Shown: positions 1-8,241, counted from the first letter of the stretch. The stretch is 64,000 bases of DNA from Asticcacaulis solisilvae (GCF_017875235.1 NZ_JAGGMI010000008.1:124001-188000), one strand, 5' to 3'. Program-made: numbers and translations. Notes: generated from the letters alone by a model not told the origin.

Positions 1-5
1 AAAAC

Positions 6-48
6 CTAGAGCATGATGGCGGTTCGACTTAAACGCATCATGCTCTAG
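6..48. repeat. CTAGAGC palindromic element
   Basis: A perfect 13-bp inverted repeat: arms CTAGAGCATGATG (6-18) and CATCATGCTCTAG (36-48) around a 17-nt loop. Both ends carry CTAG. It lies just downstream of the LytTR regulator gene (which ends at 84 on the minus strand), so it could act as an RNA hairpin at the end of that transcript. The same CTAGAGC end recurs at 4635, 9458, 25276, 50739 and 62242. Confidence 0.8.
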
Positions 49-83
49 CACAGCTTATCTGCCAGGCCGAAGCATTTCCGCTC

Positions 84-848
84 TCACATCGGCCGGAAGC
101 GATCCTGGAAGGCGGCGCTGACCGGCACGGTCTCGGCGCTGCCGTGCAACTGTACGCGCAAACGGCCGTCCTCGTCGCGGCGGATGGCGCGGATAGCCGA
201 GACGCGCACGATGGCGCTTCGGTGCACCTGCCAGAACACTTCCGCGTCAAGTTGCCCAATCAGGTCCTTCAGGGGCGTGCGGATATGCGCCGAGCCCTGC
301 GCCGTCAGCACACAGGTATATTTGTCCTCCGACCGGAAGGCCAGGACGTCATCGACCGCGATCATGCGGATGGTGTCGCCGACGCCCGCCGAAATCCAGC
401 TCATCCGCCGCGCCGGCGGCGCCAGTCCCGCCTTCAGCGCGCTCAAAAGCGCCGTCGTGTCCGCGCGTTCGTGCGCCGCGATGCGCCCGCGCACACGGGC
501 GATGGTGGTCATCAGCCGGTCACGCCGGACGGGCTTCAGCAGGTAGTCCGCCGCCCCGTCTTCGAAGGCCGCGAGCGCGAACTCGTCGTAGGCCGTGGTG
601 AAGACAACGTGCGCTTCGCCCGCCGTCCGCGCGACCTCAAGCCCGCTGACGCCCGGCATGCGGATGTCGAGAAAGGCGACGTGGGGCCGCAACTCAGCCA
701 TGGCCTCGACCGCAGCCAGGCCGTCGGCGCATTCGGCCGCGATCTCAAGCTCGGGCCATAGCTCGGCCAGCAGGATCTTCAGTTCGTGGCGCTGGGCGGG
801 TTCGTCCTCGGCGATCAGGGCGGTGACGGTCATGCTTTTAGACGTCAT
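84..848 (-). CDS. LytTR-family response regulator
   Basis: A 254-residue two-component response regulator. The receiver domain spans roughly residues 8-120, with the acidic pocket at E14/D15, phospho-acceptor D61 in FLDIRMP, and K105 in LLKPV. A LytTR DNA-binding domain fills roughly residues 150-250. It should be phosphorylated by the kinase encoded immediately upstream: the kinase stop and this start overlap by 4 bp (ATGA), a sign of translational coupling. In the AlgR/LytT family such regulators bind direct repeats near promoters; the target genes cannot be read from this window. The start at 848 fits the coupling; a second ATG five codons in is also possible. Confidence 0.93.
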   Translation of the reverse strand: MTSKSMTVTALIAEDEPAQRHELKILLAELWPELEIAAECADGLAAVEAMAELRPHVAFLDIRMPGVSGLEVARTAGEAHVVFTTAYDEFALAAFEDGAADYLLKPVRRDRLMTTIARVRGRIAAHERADTTALLSALKAGLAPPARRMSWISAGVGDTIRMIAVDDVLAFRSEDKYTCVLTAQGSAHIRTPLKDLIGQLDAEVFWQVHRSAIVRVSAIRAIRRDEDGRLRVQLHGSAETVPVSAAFQDRFRPM

Positions 849-2044
849 TCTGGCCTCACGTCGATGACGGCGCGCGTGCCGCCGCCTTCGCGCCCGGCGA
901 TCTCAAGCGACGCCTCGGCGCCGAAGCGGTTGCGCAGCTGCGCCCGGACATTGGCCAGGCCCAGGCCGTGGCTGGGCCCCGGCGTTAACCCTGCGCCGTC
1001 GTCCTCGACCGCGACGCGTAAGCGCCCGTCGCGCAAGGCCGCGCGGATGGCGATCTCGCCCGGCCCCGGCTTGGGCTCGATGCCGTGCTTGACGGCGTTT
1101 TCGACCAGGGAAATCAGGATCAGCGGCGGGAAGGCCATGGCGCGCACCTCATCATCGGCTTCGATCACGATCCGGATGCGGCCGTCCATGCGGACATTCA
1201 TCAGCTCGAGGTAACGGTGGCAGATATCGATCTGCTTGCCCAGGGTCGCGTCCTGCAAGGCGCTGTCCCGGAAACTCGGCAGGGTCGAGCGCAGATAGTC
1301 GGCCAGGGCGTCGATCGTCGCCGCCGCCCGTTTCGGATCGGTCGCCACCAGCGAGCGTACCGAAGCCAGGGTATTGAACAGGAAGTGCGGCTCGACCTGG
1401 GCCTGCAGCACGGCCAGCCTGAGGTCGGCGGCGTCGCGTTCGCTGCGCATGGCGTTGACCTGGACCTCGGCTTCGTAGGCGGCCATTCTGCGGCGCTCGC
1501 TCATATAATGAAAGAAGGCGATGCCGCCGCCGACCGCCACCAGCACCATTGTGCCGTTGTTGAGCGTAAAGCTGAGGACCGCGGAAATAGCATGGAACAG
1601 CGCCGGTATCGGCGCCTGCATGTCAGGACCGTTCAAAGAGGACATCAGGTGGTCGTGATGACGATCGACCCAGGTGTCGGCCATGGTGGCGATGGCCAGT
1701 CCCACCAGCAGCGCCACGACGACCAGCCCGCGTTCGATTTGCAGCGGCAGGCCGAGATAGCGCACCCCGGTCGCCAGAAGCGGCCCGGCATTGACCATGA
1801 TCAGCCCGCCGGTGCACGCCACCAGGGCCAGGGACGGCCAGTCCTGCATGGCATTCATGCCGAAGGCGTGCCACGACGCGTAGCCCACGCCATAGACCAG
1901 CGCGATCGGCCAGAACAGCCAGCCGCGCCGCACCCACCACGGCCAGGAAAACGCCGGATACATGTCCTGGCGGCGCCACCACGCCGATTCATCGTCGTGC
2001 GCACTGGGCGGCAGGGGGGTCGATAGATGGGTCACGTGAGTCAT
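845..2044 (-). CDS. LytS/YehU-type sensor histidine kinase
   Basis: A 399-residue membrane kinase. Four hydrophobic segments (about residues 42-60, 72-92, 105-122 and 150-178) are followed by a short coiled region and a His_kinase domain. The phospho-acceptor is H220 in QVEPHFLFNTL, the motif of the LytS/YehU class. An ATP-binding domain follows, with the N-box near SLVENAVKHGI and glycine-rich segments near DDGAGL and GLGLANV. There is no large extracytoplasmic sensor domain, so the signal is probably sensed in or at the membrane. It forms an operon with the LytTR regulator downstream. The divergent sulfurtransferase gene begins about 150 bp away and looks unrelated. Confidence 0.93.
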   Translation of the reverse strand: MTHVTHLSTPLPPSAHDDESAWWRRQDMYPAFSWPWWVRRGWLFWPIALVYGVGYASWHAFGMNAMQDWPSLALVACTGGLIMVNAGPLLATGVRYLGLPLQIERGLVVVALLVGLAIATMADTWVDRHHDHLMSSLNGPDMQAPIPALFHAISAVLSFTLNNGTMVLVAVGGGIAFFHYMSERRRMAAYEAEVQVNAMRSERDAADLRLAVLQAQVEPHFLFNTLASVRSLVATDPKRAAATIDALADYLRSTLPSFRDSALQDATLGKQIDICHRYLELMNVRMDGRIRIVIEADDEVRAMAFPPLILISLVENAVKHGIEPKPGPGEIAIRAALRDGRLRVAVEDDGAGLTPGPSHGLGLANVRAQLRNRFGAEASLEIAGREGGGTRAVIDVRPE

Positions 2045-2190
2045 ATCCCATCATAGCCGCATAACGGCGCGCACGCACCTTGCTCCGTCGCCCGGTTCCG
2101 GCCGTTCATCCACCCAAAGCCCGGTTTCGTCGCACGGCATCTTTCGCACGCCAAATCGGCCTTAGCCTCCCTCATCCCAAGGAGGCTGTC

Positions 2191-3048
2191 ATGATCCGTT
2201 TCGCTATCGCCGCCGCGCTAATGGCCGGCGCCGCACTCCCCGCATCCGCCGAGATGCGCGTCACCCCGCAGTGGCTCAATGCCCACGCCAGCGACGCCAA
2301 CCTCGTCCTGTTGCACGTCGGCGACAAGGGCCGCTATAAGAACAGGCACATCCCCGGCGCGCGCCACGTCGATCTCGACGATATCGCCGTGTCTTCGGAT
2401 GGCCTGAGCCTGCAACTGCCCCCTGCCGCCGACCTGAAGACGCGCCTGGAACGTCTGGGCATCTCGGCGGCGTCGCGCATTGTCGTCTATTATGACCAGG
2501 ACTGGATATCGCCCGCCACCCGTGTCGTCTTTACGCTCCATGCGGCGGGCCTCGGGGCACAAACCTTCCTGCTCGACGGCGGCCTGGCCCACTGGAAAGG
2601 TCCGGTGACGCGCGACGTGCCGCCTGCGAAAACCGGCCGCCTGCCCGACCTGAAGCTGCTGCCGGTCATCGCCGACCATGCCTTCGTCAAGGCGCACCTG
2701 ACCGCCCCCGGCTACGACATCATCGATGCCCGCGCCGCCGTCTTCTACGACGGCCTGCACCCGGGAGGACCGATGGCCCACATGAAGCGCGGCCACATCC
2801 CCGGCGCCAAGAGCCTGCCCTTCACGTCGATCCACAATGACGACCTGACGCTCAAGACCCCCGCCGAACTCAAGGCGCTGTTCGCCGCCGCGGGCGTCAG
2901 GCCGGGCGACCGTGTCATCGCCTATTGCCATATCGGCCAGCAGGCGACGGAGGTTCTGTTCGCCGCGCGCGAAGCCGGCATCGACGCGGTGCTTTACGAC
3001 GGCTCGTTCGAGGATTGGGCCATCCGCAACGCACCGGTTGAGAAGTGA
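2191..3048 (+). CDS. Exported double-domain sulfurtransferase (thiosulfate/3-mercaptopyruvate type)
   Basis: A 285-residue tandem rhodanese. It starts at 2191 after a good AAGGAGG ribosome site; a longer upstream reading has no such site. A Sec signal peptide (residues 1-20, ending ALPASA) indicates a periplasmic enzyme. Domain 1 (about 25-140) lacks a catalytic cysteine and is structural, as in known sulfurtransferases. Domain 2 (about 155-282) has C246 in YCHIGQQA, the active-site loop that carries the persulfide. It is the first gene of a tightly packed sulfur operon: its stop overlaps the next start by 4 bp. The likely role is handling sulfane sulfur in the periplasm next to the YeeE/YedE permease. 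The donor substrate cannot be told from sequence. Confidence 0.9.
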   Translation: MIRFAIAAALMAGAALPASAEMRVTPQWLNAHASDANLVLLHVGDKGRYKNRHIPGARHVDLDDIAVSSDGLSLQLPPAADLKTRLERLGISAASRIVVYYDQDWISPATRVVFTLHAAGLGAQTFLLDGGLAHWKGPVTRDVPPAKTGRLPDLKLLPVIADHAFVKAHLTAPGYDIIDARAAVFYDGLHPGGPMAHMKRGHIPGAKSLPFTSIHNDDLTLKTPAELKALFAAAGVRPGDRVIAYCHIGQQATEVLFAAREAGIDAVLYDGSFEDWAIRNAPVEK

Positions 3049-3533
3049 CGATGCGCCCCTACGCTGCGCCTTATCTGGCCGGCATCGGGCTTGGCTGCGT
3101 CCTCATCGCCTGTTTCGTCCTGACGGGCCAGGGCCTGGGCGCGTCCGGCGCCTTCGCCGAAGCCGCCAGCGCCGTCGCGCCCGTGGCCAACCCCTGGTTC
3201 GAAGCCTACCGCAACGACGGCCCGCCGCAGACGGCCTGGATCGTTTGGGAGGTGGCGGGCATCGTCCTCGGCGGCGCCATATCGGCGTGGCTCGCCGGGC
3301 GTTTCCGTTTTCAGGTCGCGCGCGGGCCGTCTTTAGCCGTTACACCGCGCCTGTTCGCGGCGCTCATCGGTGGGGCGGTCATGGGCCTGGGCGCCGTGCT
3401 GGCGCGCGGCTGCACCAGCGGCCAGGCCTTGAGCGGCGGCGCGCTGTTAAGCACCAGCAGCTGGGTCTTCATGCTGGCGGCCTTTGCGGGCGGTTTCGCA
3501 GCCGCGCCCCTGGTGCGGAGGCTGTGGTCATGA
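3045..3533 (+). CDS. YeeE/YedE-family sulfur transport subunit (first half)
   Basis: A 162-residue membrane protein with about four hydrophobic segments. It carries the family motif around ARGCTSGQALSGGALL (about residues 120-136), whose cysteine is thought to relay thiosulfate or persulfide sulfur. Full-length YeeE/YedE permeases are about twice this size, and here the function is split over two adjacent genes, as in PmpA/PmpB-type pairs. A GTG start at 3045 overlaps the sulfurtransferase stop; an ATG two codons later (3051) is an alternative. The next gene overlaps its stop by 4 bp. Sulfur import is inferred from family and context. Confidence 0.85.
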   Translation: MTMRPYAAPYLAGIGLGCVLIACFVLTGQGLGASGAFAEAASAVAPVANPWFEAYRNDGPPQTAWIVWEVAGIVLGGAISAWLAGRFRFQVARGPSLAVTPRLFAALIGGAVMGLGAVLARGCTSGQALSGGALLSTSSWVFMLAAFAGGFAAAPLVRRLWS

Positions 3534-4069
3534 GCGAACTTCTCACAGCCCTTGCCATCGGCGCGGCCTTCGGCTTCGCACTCGAACGCGCCGGTCTTGG
3601 CGACCCGAACAAGCTGTCGGGCCAGTTCTACCTGCGCGACTTCACGGTTTTCAAAGTGATGATGACCGCCATCGTCACCGCCATGCTGGGCCTGTTCTGG
3701 CTGGGGCGGCTCGGCGTCGTTCCGCTCGGCGCGCTTTATGTGCCCGAGACCTTCCTGCTGCCCCAGGCCGTGGGCGGGCTCATCTTCGGGGCGGGCTTTG
3801 TCCTGTGCGGCCTGTGCCCTGGCACGTCGTGCGTCGCCGCCGCCTCCGGGCGGATCGATGGCCTGGCGGTCGTCATTGGCCTCTTCGCGGGGATAGTCGC
3901 GGCGGGCGTGGCCTTTCCGCTCTATGCCGAGTTTTACAACGCCACGCCGCTGGGCGTCCTCACCCTGCCCCGCCTGACCGGCCTGCCCTACGGCGCCGCC
4001 GTCGCGGCCATCACCCTCATGGCGCTCGCCGCCTTCGCCATCATTGACCGTTTCGCGAGGGAAAGATGA
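3530..4069 (+). CDS. YeeE/YedE-family sulfur transport subunit (second half)
   Basis: A 179-residue integral membrane protein, the partner half of the preceding subunit. It has several transmembrane segments and the conserved cysteine motif GLCPGTSCVAAASG (about residues 95-108), typical of the second YeeE/YedE half. The ATG at 3530 overlaps the previous stop (ATGA), and its own stop overlaps the following rhodanese start by 4 bp, so all four genes are probably translated from one mRNA. The two halves likely form a channel for thiosulfate or related sulfane sulfur across the inner membrane. Substrate is inferred from family. Confidence 0.85.
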   Translation: MSELLTALAIGAAFGFALERAGLGDPNKLSGQFYLRDFTVFKVMMTAIVTAMLGLFWLGRLGVVPLGALYVPETFLLPQAVGGLIFGAGFVLCGLCPGTSCVAAASGRIDGLAVVIGLFAGIVAAGVAFPLYAEFYNATPLGVLTLPRLTGLPYGAAVAAITLMALAAFAIIDRFARER

Positions 4070-4638
4070 CCATCACCCGCCGCCTTGGCTTTGCCGCCGC
4101 CGCCCTTGCCGGCCTGACCGCCTTCGCGGGCTTGCCCTACCGCCATACGAAGGGCCGCCTCGACATCGCCCGCACGATTGGCGCCATCAATGATGGATCG
4201 GACCACGTCCCGGCCCCGCGGCTCGCCGCCTGGATCAGGGACCGCAAACCCGGCCTGCGGGTCATCGATGTCCGCTTGGCCAAGGACTTCGCCGCCTACG
4301 CCATACCGACGGCGGAAAACATCCCGCTCGAACGCCTGGTCGAAACCACCTTCGCGCCGCACGAAACCCTTGTCCTCTATTCCGACGGCGGCGCCCACGC
4401 AGCACAGGCCTGGATACTGCTGCAAGCGCTGGGCGTCCACAATGCCGTCTTCATCCCCGGCGGACTGGCCGACTGGGACGAAGAGGTCCTGTCGCCGATG
4501 CTTTCCCCCGACGCCGACGACGCGCAAAAGGCGGCCTTCCGCGCCACCTCCGAACTCAGCCGCTATTTCGGCGGCCAGCCGTTGATCGGTGACAGCAACG
4601 CGCCTGTTCGTACCCGGTCCCGGAGGCGCGGATGCTAG
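4066..4638 (+). CDS. Rhodanese-like protein lacking the catalytic cysteine
   Basis: A 190-residue single rhodanese domain behind an N-terminal hydrophobic segment (residues 8-24, probably signal or anchor). The domain has the CH2A-like VIDVR motif near residue 67, but the active-site loop reads LYSDGGAHA, so S106 sits where CxxGxxA rhodaneses have cysteine. It is therefore unlikely to carry a persulfide and may bind or scaffold partners. It is the fourth gene of the sulfur operon, overlapping the permease stop by 4 bp. Its stop codon TAG (4636-4638) belongs to a CTAGAGC palindromic element, so the original C-terminus may have been changed by that insertion. Confidence 0.85.
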   Translation: MTITRRLGFAAAALAGLTAFAGLPYRHTKGRLDIARTIGAINDGSDHVPAPRLAAWIRDRKPGLRVIDVRLAKDFAAYAIPTAENIPLERLVETTFAPHETLVLYSDGGAHAAQAWILLQALGVHNAVFIPGGLADWDEEVLSPMLSPDADDAQKAAFRATSELSRYFGGQPLIGDSNAPVRTRSRRRGC

Positions 4639-4740
4639 AGCATTTACCGGCGAAGTGGGTACCGGTTCGCCGCCAGGAAATGCGGGAAAACAAAAACCTG
4701 GAGCATTGCGCCGCTTCATCTGAAGCGGGCAGTGCTCCAG
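4635..4740. repeat. Composite CTAGAGC palindromic element, two modules
   Basis: Starts with CTAGAGCATTT at the rhodanese stop codon. Module 1 pairs GCATTT with AAATGC about 35 bases on. Module 2 pairs CTGGAGCATTGC with GCAGTGCTCCAG (one mismatch), and inside it CCGCTTCA pairs with TGAAGCGG. The two-palindrome layout matches the elements at 9458, 50739 and 62242, though the sequence differs. It lies between two sulfur genes and probably forms RNA hairpins in the operon transcript. Confidence 0.7.
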
Positions 4741-4760
4741 ACGATACATCCACGCGCGCC

Positions 4761-6095
4761 ATGACCGACTTCGATGCGCTGCGGGCCAATGAGTTCGCCC
4801 GCCTGGACGCCCACGGCGTCACCTATCTCGACTATACGGGCGCGGCCCTCCACAGCGCATCCCAGGCCGCCGCCCACGCCGCGCGGATCACCGACGGCGT
4901 CTACGGCAATCCCCACTCCAGCCACACTCCATCGCGCGCCAGCATGGCCGACATCGCCGCCGCACGCGCCATGGCGCTGGCCTTCTTCGACGCCGACCCG
5001 GACATCTACGACATTGTCCTCACCCACAATGCCAGCGCCGCCATCAGGCTCGTCGCCGAAAGCTATCCATTCGGGCCTTCGAAAGGACTTGTACTCAGCG
5101 CCGATAATCACAACTCTATGAATGGCTTGCGAGAATATGCGAAGACGAAGGATGCGCCCGTCCATGTCCTGCCCCTGGCGCCCGGCCTGCGCCTCGACAG
5201 CCCCGCCGAACGCCTGGACGCCAGCGCCCGGCGCATGGGCGGCGGCCTCCTTGCCTTCCCCGGCCAATCGAACTTTTCCGGCGTCCGCCACGATCTGGAC
5301 CTGATCAGGGCGGCGCAAGGCCTCGGCTTCGACGTCCTGCTCGACGCCGCGGGCTTTGGCCCGTCCGGCGATATCTCGCTGGCGCGCCACCCCGCCGACT
5401 TCCTCGCTTTTTCCTTCTACAAGCTCTTCGGCCTGCCGACCGGCATGGGCGCGCTCATCGTCAAACACACGGCGCTTGAGCGGCTCAGGCGGCCGTGGTT
5501 CTCCGGCGGCACGGTCGAATACGTCTCGGTCGCCCACGACCGGCACCAGTTGTCGCCTGGCCACCACGGCTTCGAAGACGGCACGCCCGACTTTCTCAGC
5601 GCCGGCGCGGCCGTCGACGGCTTTGAATTTCTCGGCCGCATCGACCGCCACGCCCTGTCCGCCCGCATGAGCATGCTGACCCGATATGCCCTGTCGCGCC
5701 TGACAGAACTGGTCCACGCCGACGGATCGCCCTGGGTCGAACTCTACGGCCCGGCCGACCTGAACGGGCGCGGCGGAACGATCGCCTTCAACCTGCTGAC
5801 AAGAGGCGGCGCCGTCATCCCCTACGAAGGCGTCGAAGCGCGCGCCGCCCGGCAGGGCATAGCACTGCGCGGCGGCTGCTTCTGCAATCCGGGCGCGGCC
5901 GAAGCGGCCTTCGGCCATGCCCATGGCGGCATGATCCGCTGCCTCGACCGGCTGCGCGGGACCTTCACGCCCCAGGCCTTTCGCAACTGCCTGGGCTCGG
6001 GCACGGCCATCGGCGCCCTGCGGCTGTCGATCGGCATCCCGACGATGACGGCCGACCTCGACCGCGCGATTGCGTGCATTGCCGAAGCCGGATAG
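4761..6095 (+). CDS. Class V aminotransferase, NifS/MoCo-sulfurase-like cysteine desulfurase
   Basis: A 444-residue PLP enzyme starting at the ATG at 4761, downstream of the palindromic element. The PLP lysine is K221 in SFYKLFGLPTGMGALI. C373 and C375 in LRGGCFCNPGAAE form the cysteine loop. Both motifs resemble the N-terminal desulfurase domain of molybdenum-cofactor sulfurases more than IscS. Expected chemistry is removal of sulfur from L-cysteine to give alanine and an enzyme persulfide. There is no MOSC domain in the protein. Its position after the sulfur import genes suggests a sulfur-trafficking role, and it could supply sulfur to molybdenum hydroxylases such as the paoABC enzyme in this window (inference). 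The palindromic element separates it from the other four genes. Confidence 0.85.
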   Translation: MTDFDALRANEFARLDAHGVTYLDYTGAALHSASQAAAHAARITDGVYGNPHSSHTPSRASMADIAAARAMALAFFDADPDIYDIVLTHNASAAIRLVAESYPFGPSKGLVLSADNHNSMNGLREYAKTKDAPVHVLPLAPGLRLDSPAERLDASARRMGGGLLAFPGQSNFSGVRHDLDLIRAAQGLGFDVLLDAAGFGPSGDISLARHPADFLAFSFYKLFGLPTGMGALIVKHTALERLRRPWFSGGTVEYVSVAHDRHQLSPGHHGFEDGTPDFLSAGAAVDGFEFLGRIDRHALSARMSMLTRYALSRLTELVHADGSPWVELYGPADLNGRGGTIAFNLLTRGGAVIPYEGVEARAARQGIALRGGCFCNPGAAEAAFGHAHGGMIRCLDRLRGTFTPQAFRNCLGSGTAIGALRLSIGIPTMTADLDRAIACIAEAG

Positions 6096-6097
6096 GC

Positions 6098-7849
6098 CTA
6101 TTTGTAGGTCAGGGGCGGCGGCTGGTCCGTGTCCGGCGCCATCTCCTGCATCTCCACCGCCACCTCGTCGCGTTTGACCGCGACCCACAGCGCCTGCCAG
6201 ACGGCCGCGCTGGCGATCGTCCATTCGGGCAGGCCGCCGTCGTCCGGCAAAGGATGCGACCGCAGCAGGGCCAGGGCCGCGTCACGTCCCGCTCCAGAGC
6301 GCACGTCCTTCATCGCCCCCTCGGCCACGCCCGCCAGCGAACGGCCGCGCGGATTGTCCGCCACGGTGCGCAGGACCTTCACCGCCGTCTCGCCGTCGCC
6401 CAGATAGGCGTAGGCCAGGCCGGCATCGAGCGCGTAGGCATCGACCTCGGGCGCCAGTTGCCACGCCCGGACCAGGGCCCCAAGCCCGTCCGGATCGGGT
6501 GCGCCATCCTTGGCCAGCAAAGCCTTGCCAAGATAATAGGAGGTTTCGGGCGCGTCAGGCGCGATGTCCGCCGAAGCGAAGAAGGCATCGGCCGCCGCCG
6601 GCAACTGCCCGAGCCTTAGCCGCGCCCGGCCGATGAGATAGTGGGCTTCGGCAGCGTTCGCGGTATCCTTCGTCAGACCGTCGACGGCGCCCAGCGCGGC
6701 GTGCGGATCGCCCCACAGCACCTCGGCGCGCGCCAGCGTCAGCTTCGCCCGCGCATCGTTCGGATAGGCGGCGACCGCCCTGCGGACATCGTCCAGCAAC
6801 CCTGGTCCTTTCCTGGCGCCGGCGCAGCCCTTCATCATCGCCTGCGGGACGACGAGATTTTCGGCGCCTTCGGGCAGGGTCTCAAAGACGGCGTCGGCCA
6901 CTGGCAGGGCCTTGAAGGTCAGCCTGGCCGCCTGGAGCTTCGAAGACATGTACATCTTCAGCTCCCAGCTCAGTTTCGACACCTTAAAGCCGAAGGCCTG
7001 TTCGAAGGCCTTTTCCGGCGCATCTCCTTTCTGAAGATTTGCCAGATAAAGACTGAATTTCTTTCGATTTTCCTGCGAAGATAAAATGTAGTGCGTGAAT
7101 ATCCAGGCCCGCGACTGGTATTCCAGCTTGACGCCGGCCGCACCGATATATTTGTCGCTGCCGGTTTCATTCTGGTTGAGCAGATCCTTGTAATCGACGC
7201 TGTAGCGCATGTGCCCGCGCAACCGGTGGAGATGCGTGGCGATGGCCTCGGGCGCCTGGCCGACGATCGCCAGGTCGCCTTCGAAGCGCGCGGTCGAGAA
7301 ATAGTGGGCAAAGCCATCGATGAACCAGGTCGGCGTCCGCTCATAGGAATGGCGGTAGAAGAAGTGTCGCGCATAGGCTTCGAAAATGTAGCTCAGGCCT
7401 TCGTTTTCCGGGCGCTTTTCCAGCGCCAGGTGATCGGCCGCGTCATAGAACATGTGCACGCCGAAGCCCTGGACGCCCTCCTCGCAGCTCTTGTAGACGC
7501 CGATCGTGTATTCGGGGCTTTCCGGCGCGACCGTGTCGAGGCCGCCCTGGCCGGCGAAATAGGTCAGTTCCAGCCTCGGCTCGGCGTCGCCCTCACCTTC
7601 CGCAAGCCGGACATAGCTGCGCAACAGGTAGCGGAATTTCTCGAGCCGGGTCAGGAGCCGCGCCACCTCGGCCTGGGGCGCGTCACTGTAGACGGTGAAA
7701 TGCGCGCTGTCGGCGCGAAACCACGTCCCGGCCTTGCGCTTCTTGTAGCTCTTGACGACCAGCGGCGCGTCCTGCGCTTCGGCCACAACCGGCGCCCCGC
7801 ACAGCACGCCAAGCGCCACCACACCCCACAGCCAGTTCCGCTTCGTCAT
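6098..7849 (-). CDS. Exported TPR protein with degenerate gluzincin-like domain
   Basis: A 583-residue protein; the start at 7849 is chosen because it gives a Sec signal peptide (residues 1-26, ending VVAEA-QDA). Residues 45-195 resemble the peptidase-MA-like/DUF1570 fold, starting with the typical HFTVYSDAP segment and including TPTWFIDGFAHYFS. The zinc-binding HExxH position reads FEAYARH (156-162), so the first histidine and the glutamate are missing and proteolysis is doubtful. About four TPR repeats follow (residues 400-560). It converges on the aminotransferase gene with a 2-bp gap. Probable role is a periplasmic scaffold or inactive peptidase; substrate unknown. Confidence 0.75.
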   Translation of the reverse strand: MTKRNWLWGVVALGVLCGAPVVAEAQDAPLVVKSYKKRKAGTWFRADSAHFTVYSDAPQAEVARLLTRLEKFRYLLRSYVRLAEGEGDAEPRLELTYFAGQGGLDTVAPESPEYTIGVYKSCEEGVQGFGVHMFYDAADHLALEKRPENEGLSYIFEAYARHFFYRHSYERTPTWFIDGFAHYFSTARFEGDLAIVGQAPEAIATHLHRLRGHMRYSVDYKDLLNQNETGSDKYIGAAGVKLEYQSRAWIFTHYILSSQENRKKFSLYLANLQKGDAPEKAFEQAFGFKVSKLSWELKMYMSSKLQAARLTFKALPVADAVFETLPEGAENLVVPQAMMKGCAGARKGPGLLDDVRRAVAAYPNDARAKLTLARAEVLWGDPHAALGAVDGLTKDTANAAEAHYLIGRARLRLGQLPAAADAFFASADIAPDAPETSYYLGKALLAKDGAPDPDGLGALVRAWQLAPEVDAYALDAGLAYAYLGDGETAVKVLRTVADNPRGRSLAGVAEGAMKDVRSGAGRDAALALLRSHPLPDDGGLPEWTIASAAVWQALWVAVKRDEVAVEMQEMAPDTDQPPPLTYK

Positions 7850-8010
7850 CCCAGTCCCCTCCGCGCGCCGATTTACAGGCTTATGCCTGTAAGACGAACA
7901 GGATGCGAAAAACGGACATGGGCATGTGCTTTCAGCATGGCCCTCAGCAGCGCCCTGGGGTTGACACCTGCGCCACGCCCCACCGTCAGCTTCGCTTCGC
8001 TCGCTGCCAC

Positions 8011-8131
8011 CTCCCCATGCTTCGCACAGGGAGGAGGGAATGTACGTTGTCGCATCAAGCGGCGCATAGTGTCGCCATGTCGCCTGAGTCGGGCCGACAC
8101 GCTCCCTCCTCCCTGTGCGAAGCATGGGGAG
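8011..8131. repeat. GC-rich intergenic inverted repeat
   Basis: The 390-bp gap between the TPR protein start and dmeR holds no gene. It contains a perfect 29-bp inverted repeat (8011-8039 and 8103-8131), rich in CTCC/GGAG, around a 63-bp spacer. Similar CCTCCC...GGGAGG blocks occur at about 32040-32335 and 50728-51760, so this is a dispersed intergenic family. It might fold in RNA between dmeR and the divergent gene; no protein-coding reading is convincing here. Confidence 0.7.
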
Positions 8132-8218
8132 GGGGACCATTTGCGGAGCAAATGGTGGTGGGGCCGTCGCTGTCGAAACCCCGCCCACCGCCCCCTCCAT
8201 CATTGCCAATCGCGTCTT

Positions 8219-8241
8219 TATACTATAGGGGGGTATAGTAT
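8219..8241 (+). promoter_or_regulatory. DmeR operator overlapping -10 box and start codon
   Basis: A perfect 8-bp inverted repeat, ATACTATA (8220-8227) and TATAGTAT (8234-8241), flanks a GGGGGG tract. This is the layout of RcnR/CsoR-family operators, where the G-tract is recognised through an A-form-like helix. A TATACT hexamer (8219-8224) is a plausible -10 box, which would place transcription start at about 8231. The dmeR ATG (8240-8242) lies in the right arm, so the mRNA would have almost no leader. Metal-free DmeR should bind here and block dmeRF. No good -35 hexamer was found. Confidence 0.85.

Noticed and set aside
4716..6224. A 502-codon open frame antisense to the desulfurase gene
   Set aside because: It mirrors the high-GC third bases of the real gene; its protein is compositionally odd and lacks any family motif.
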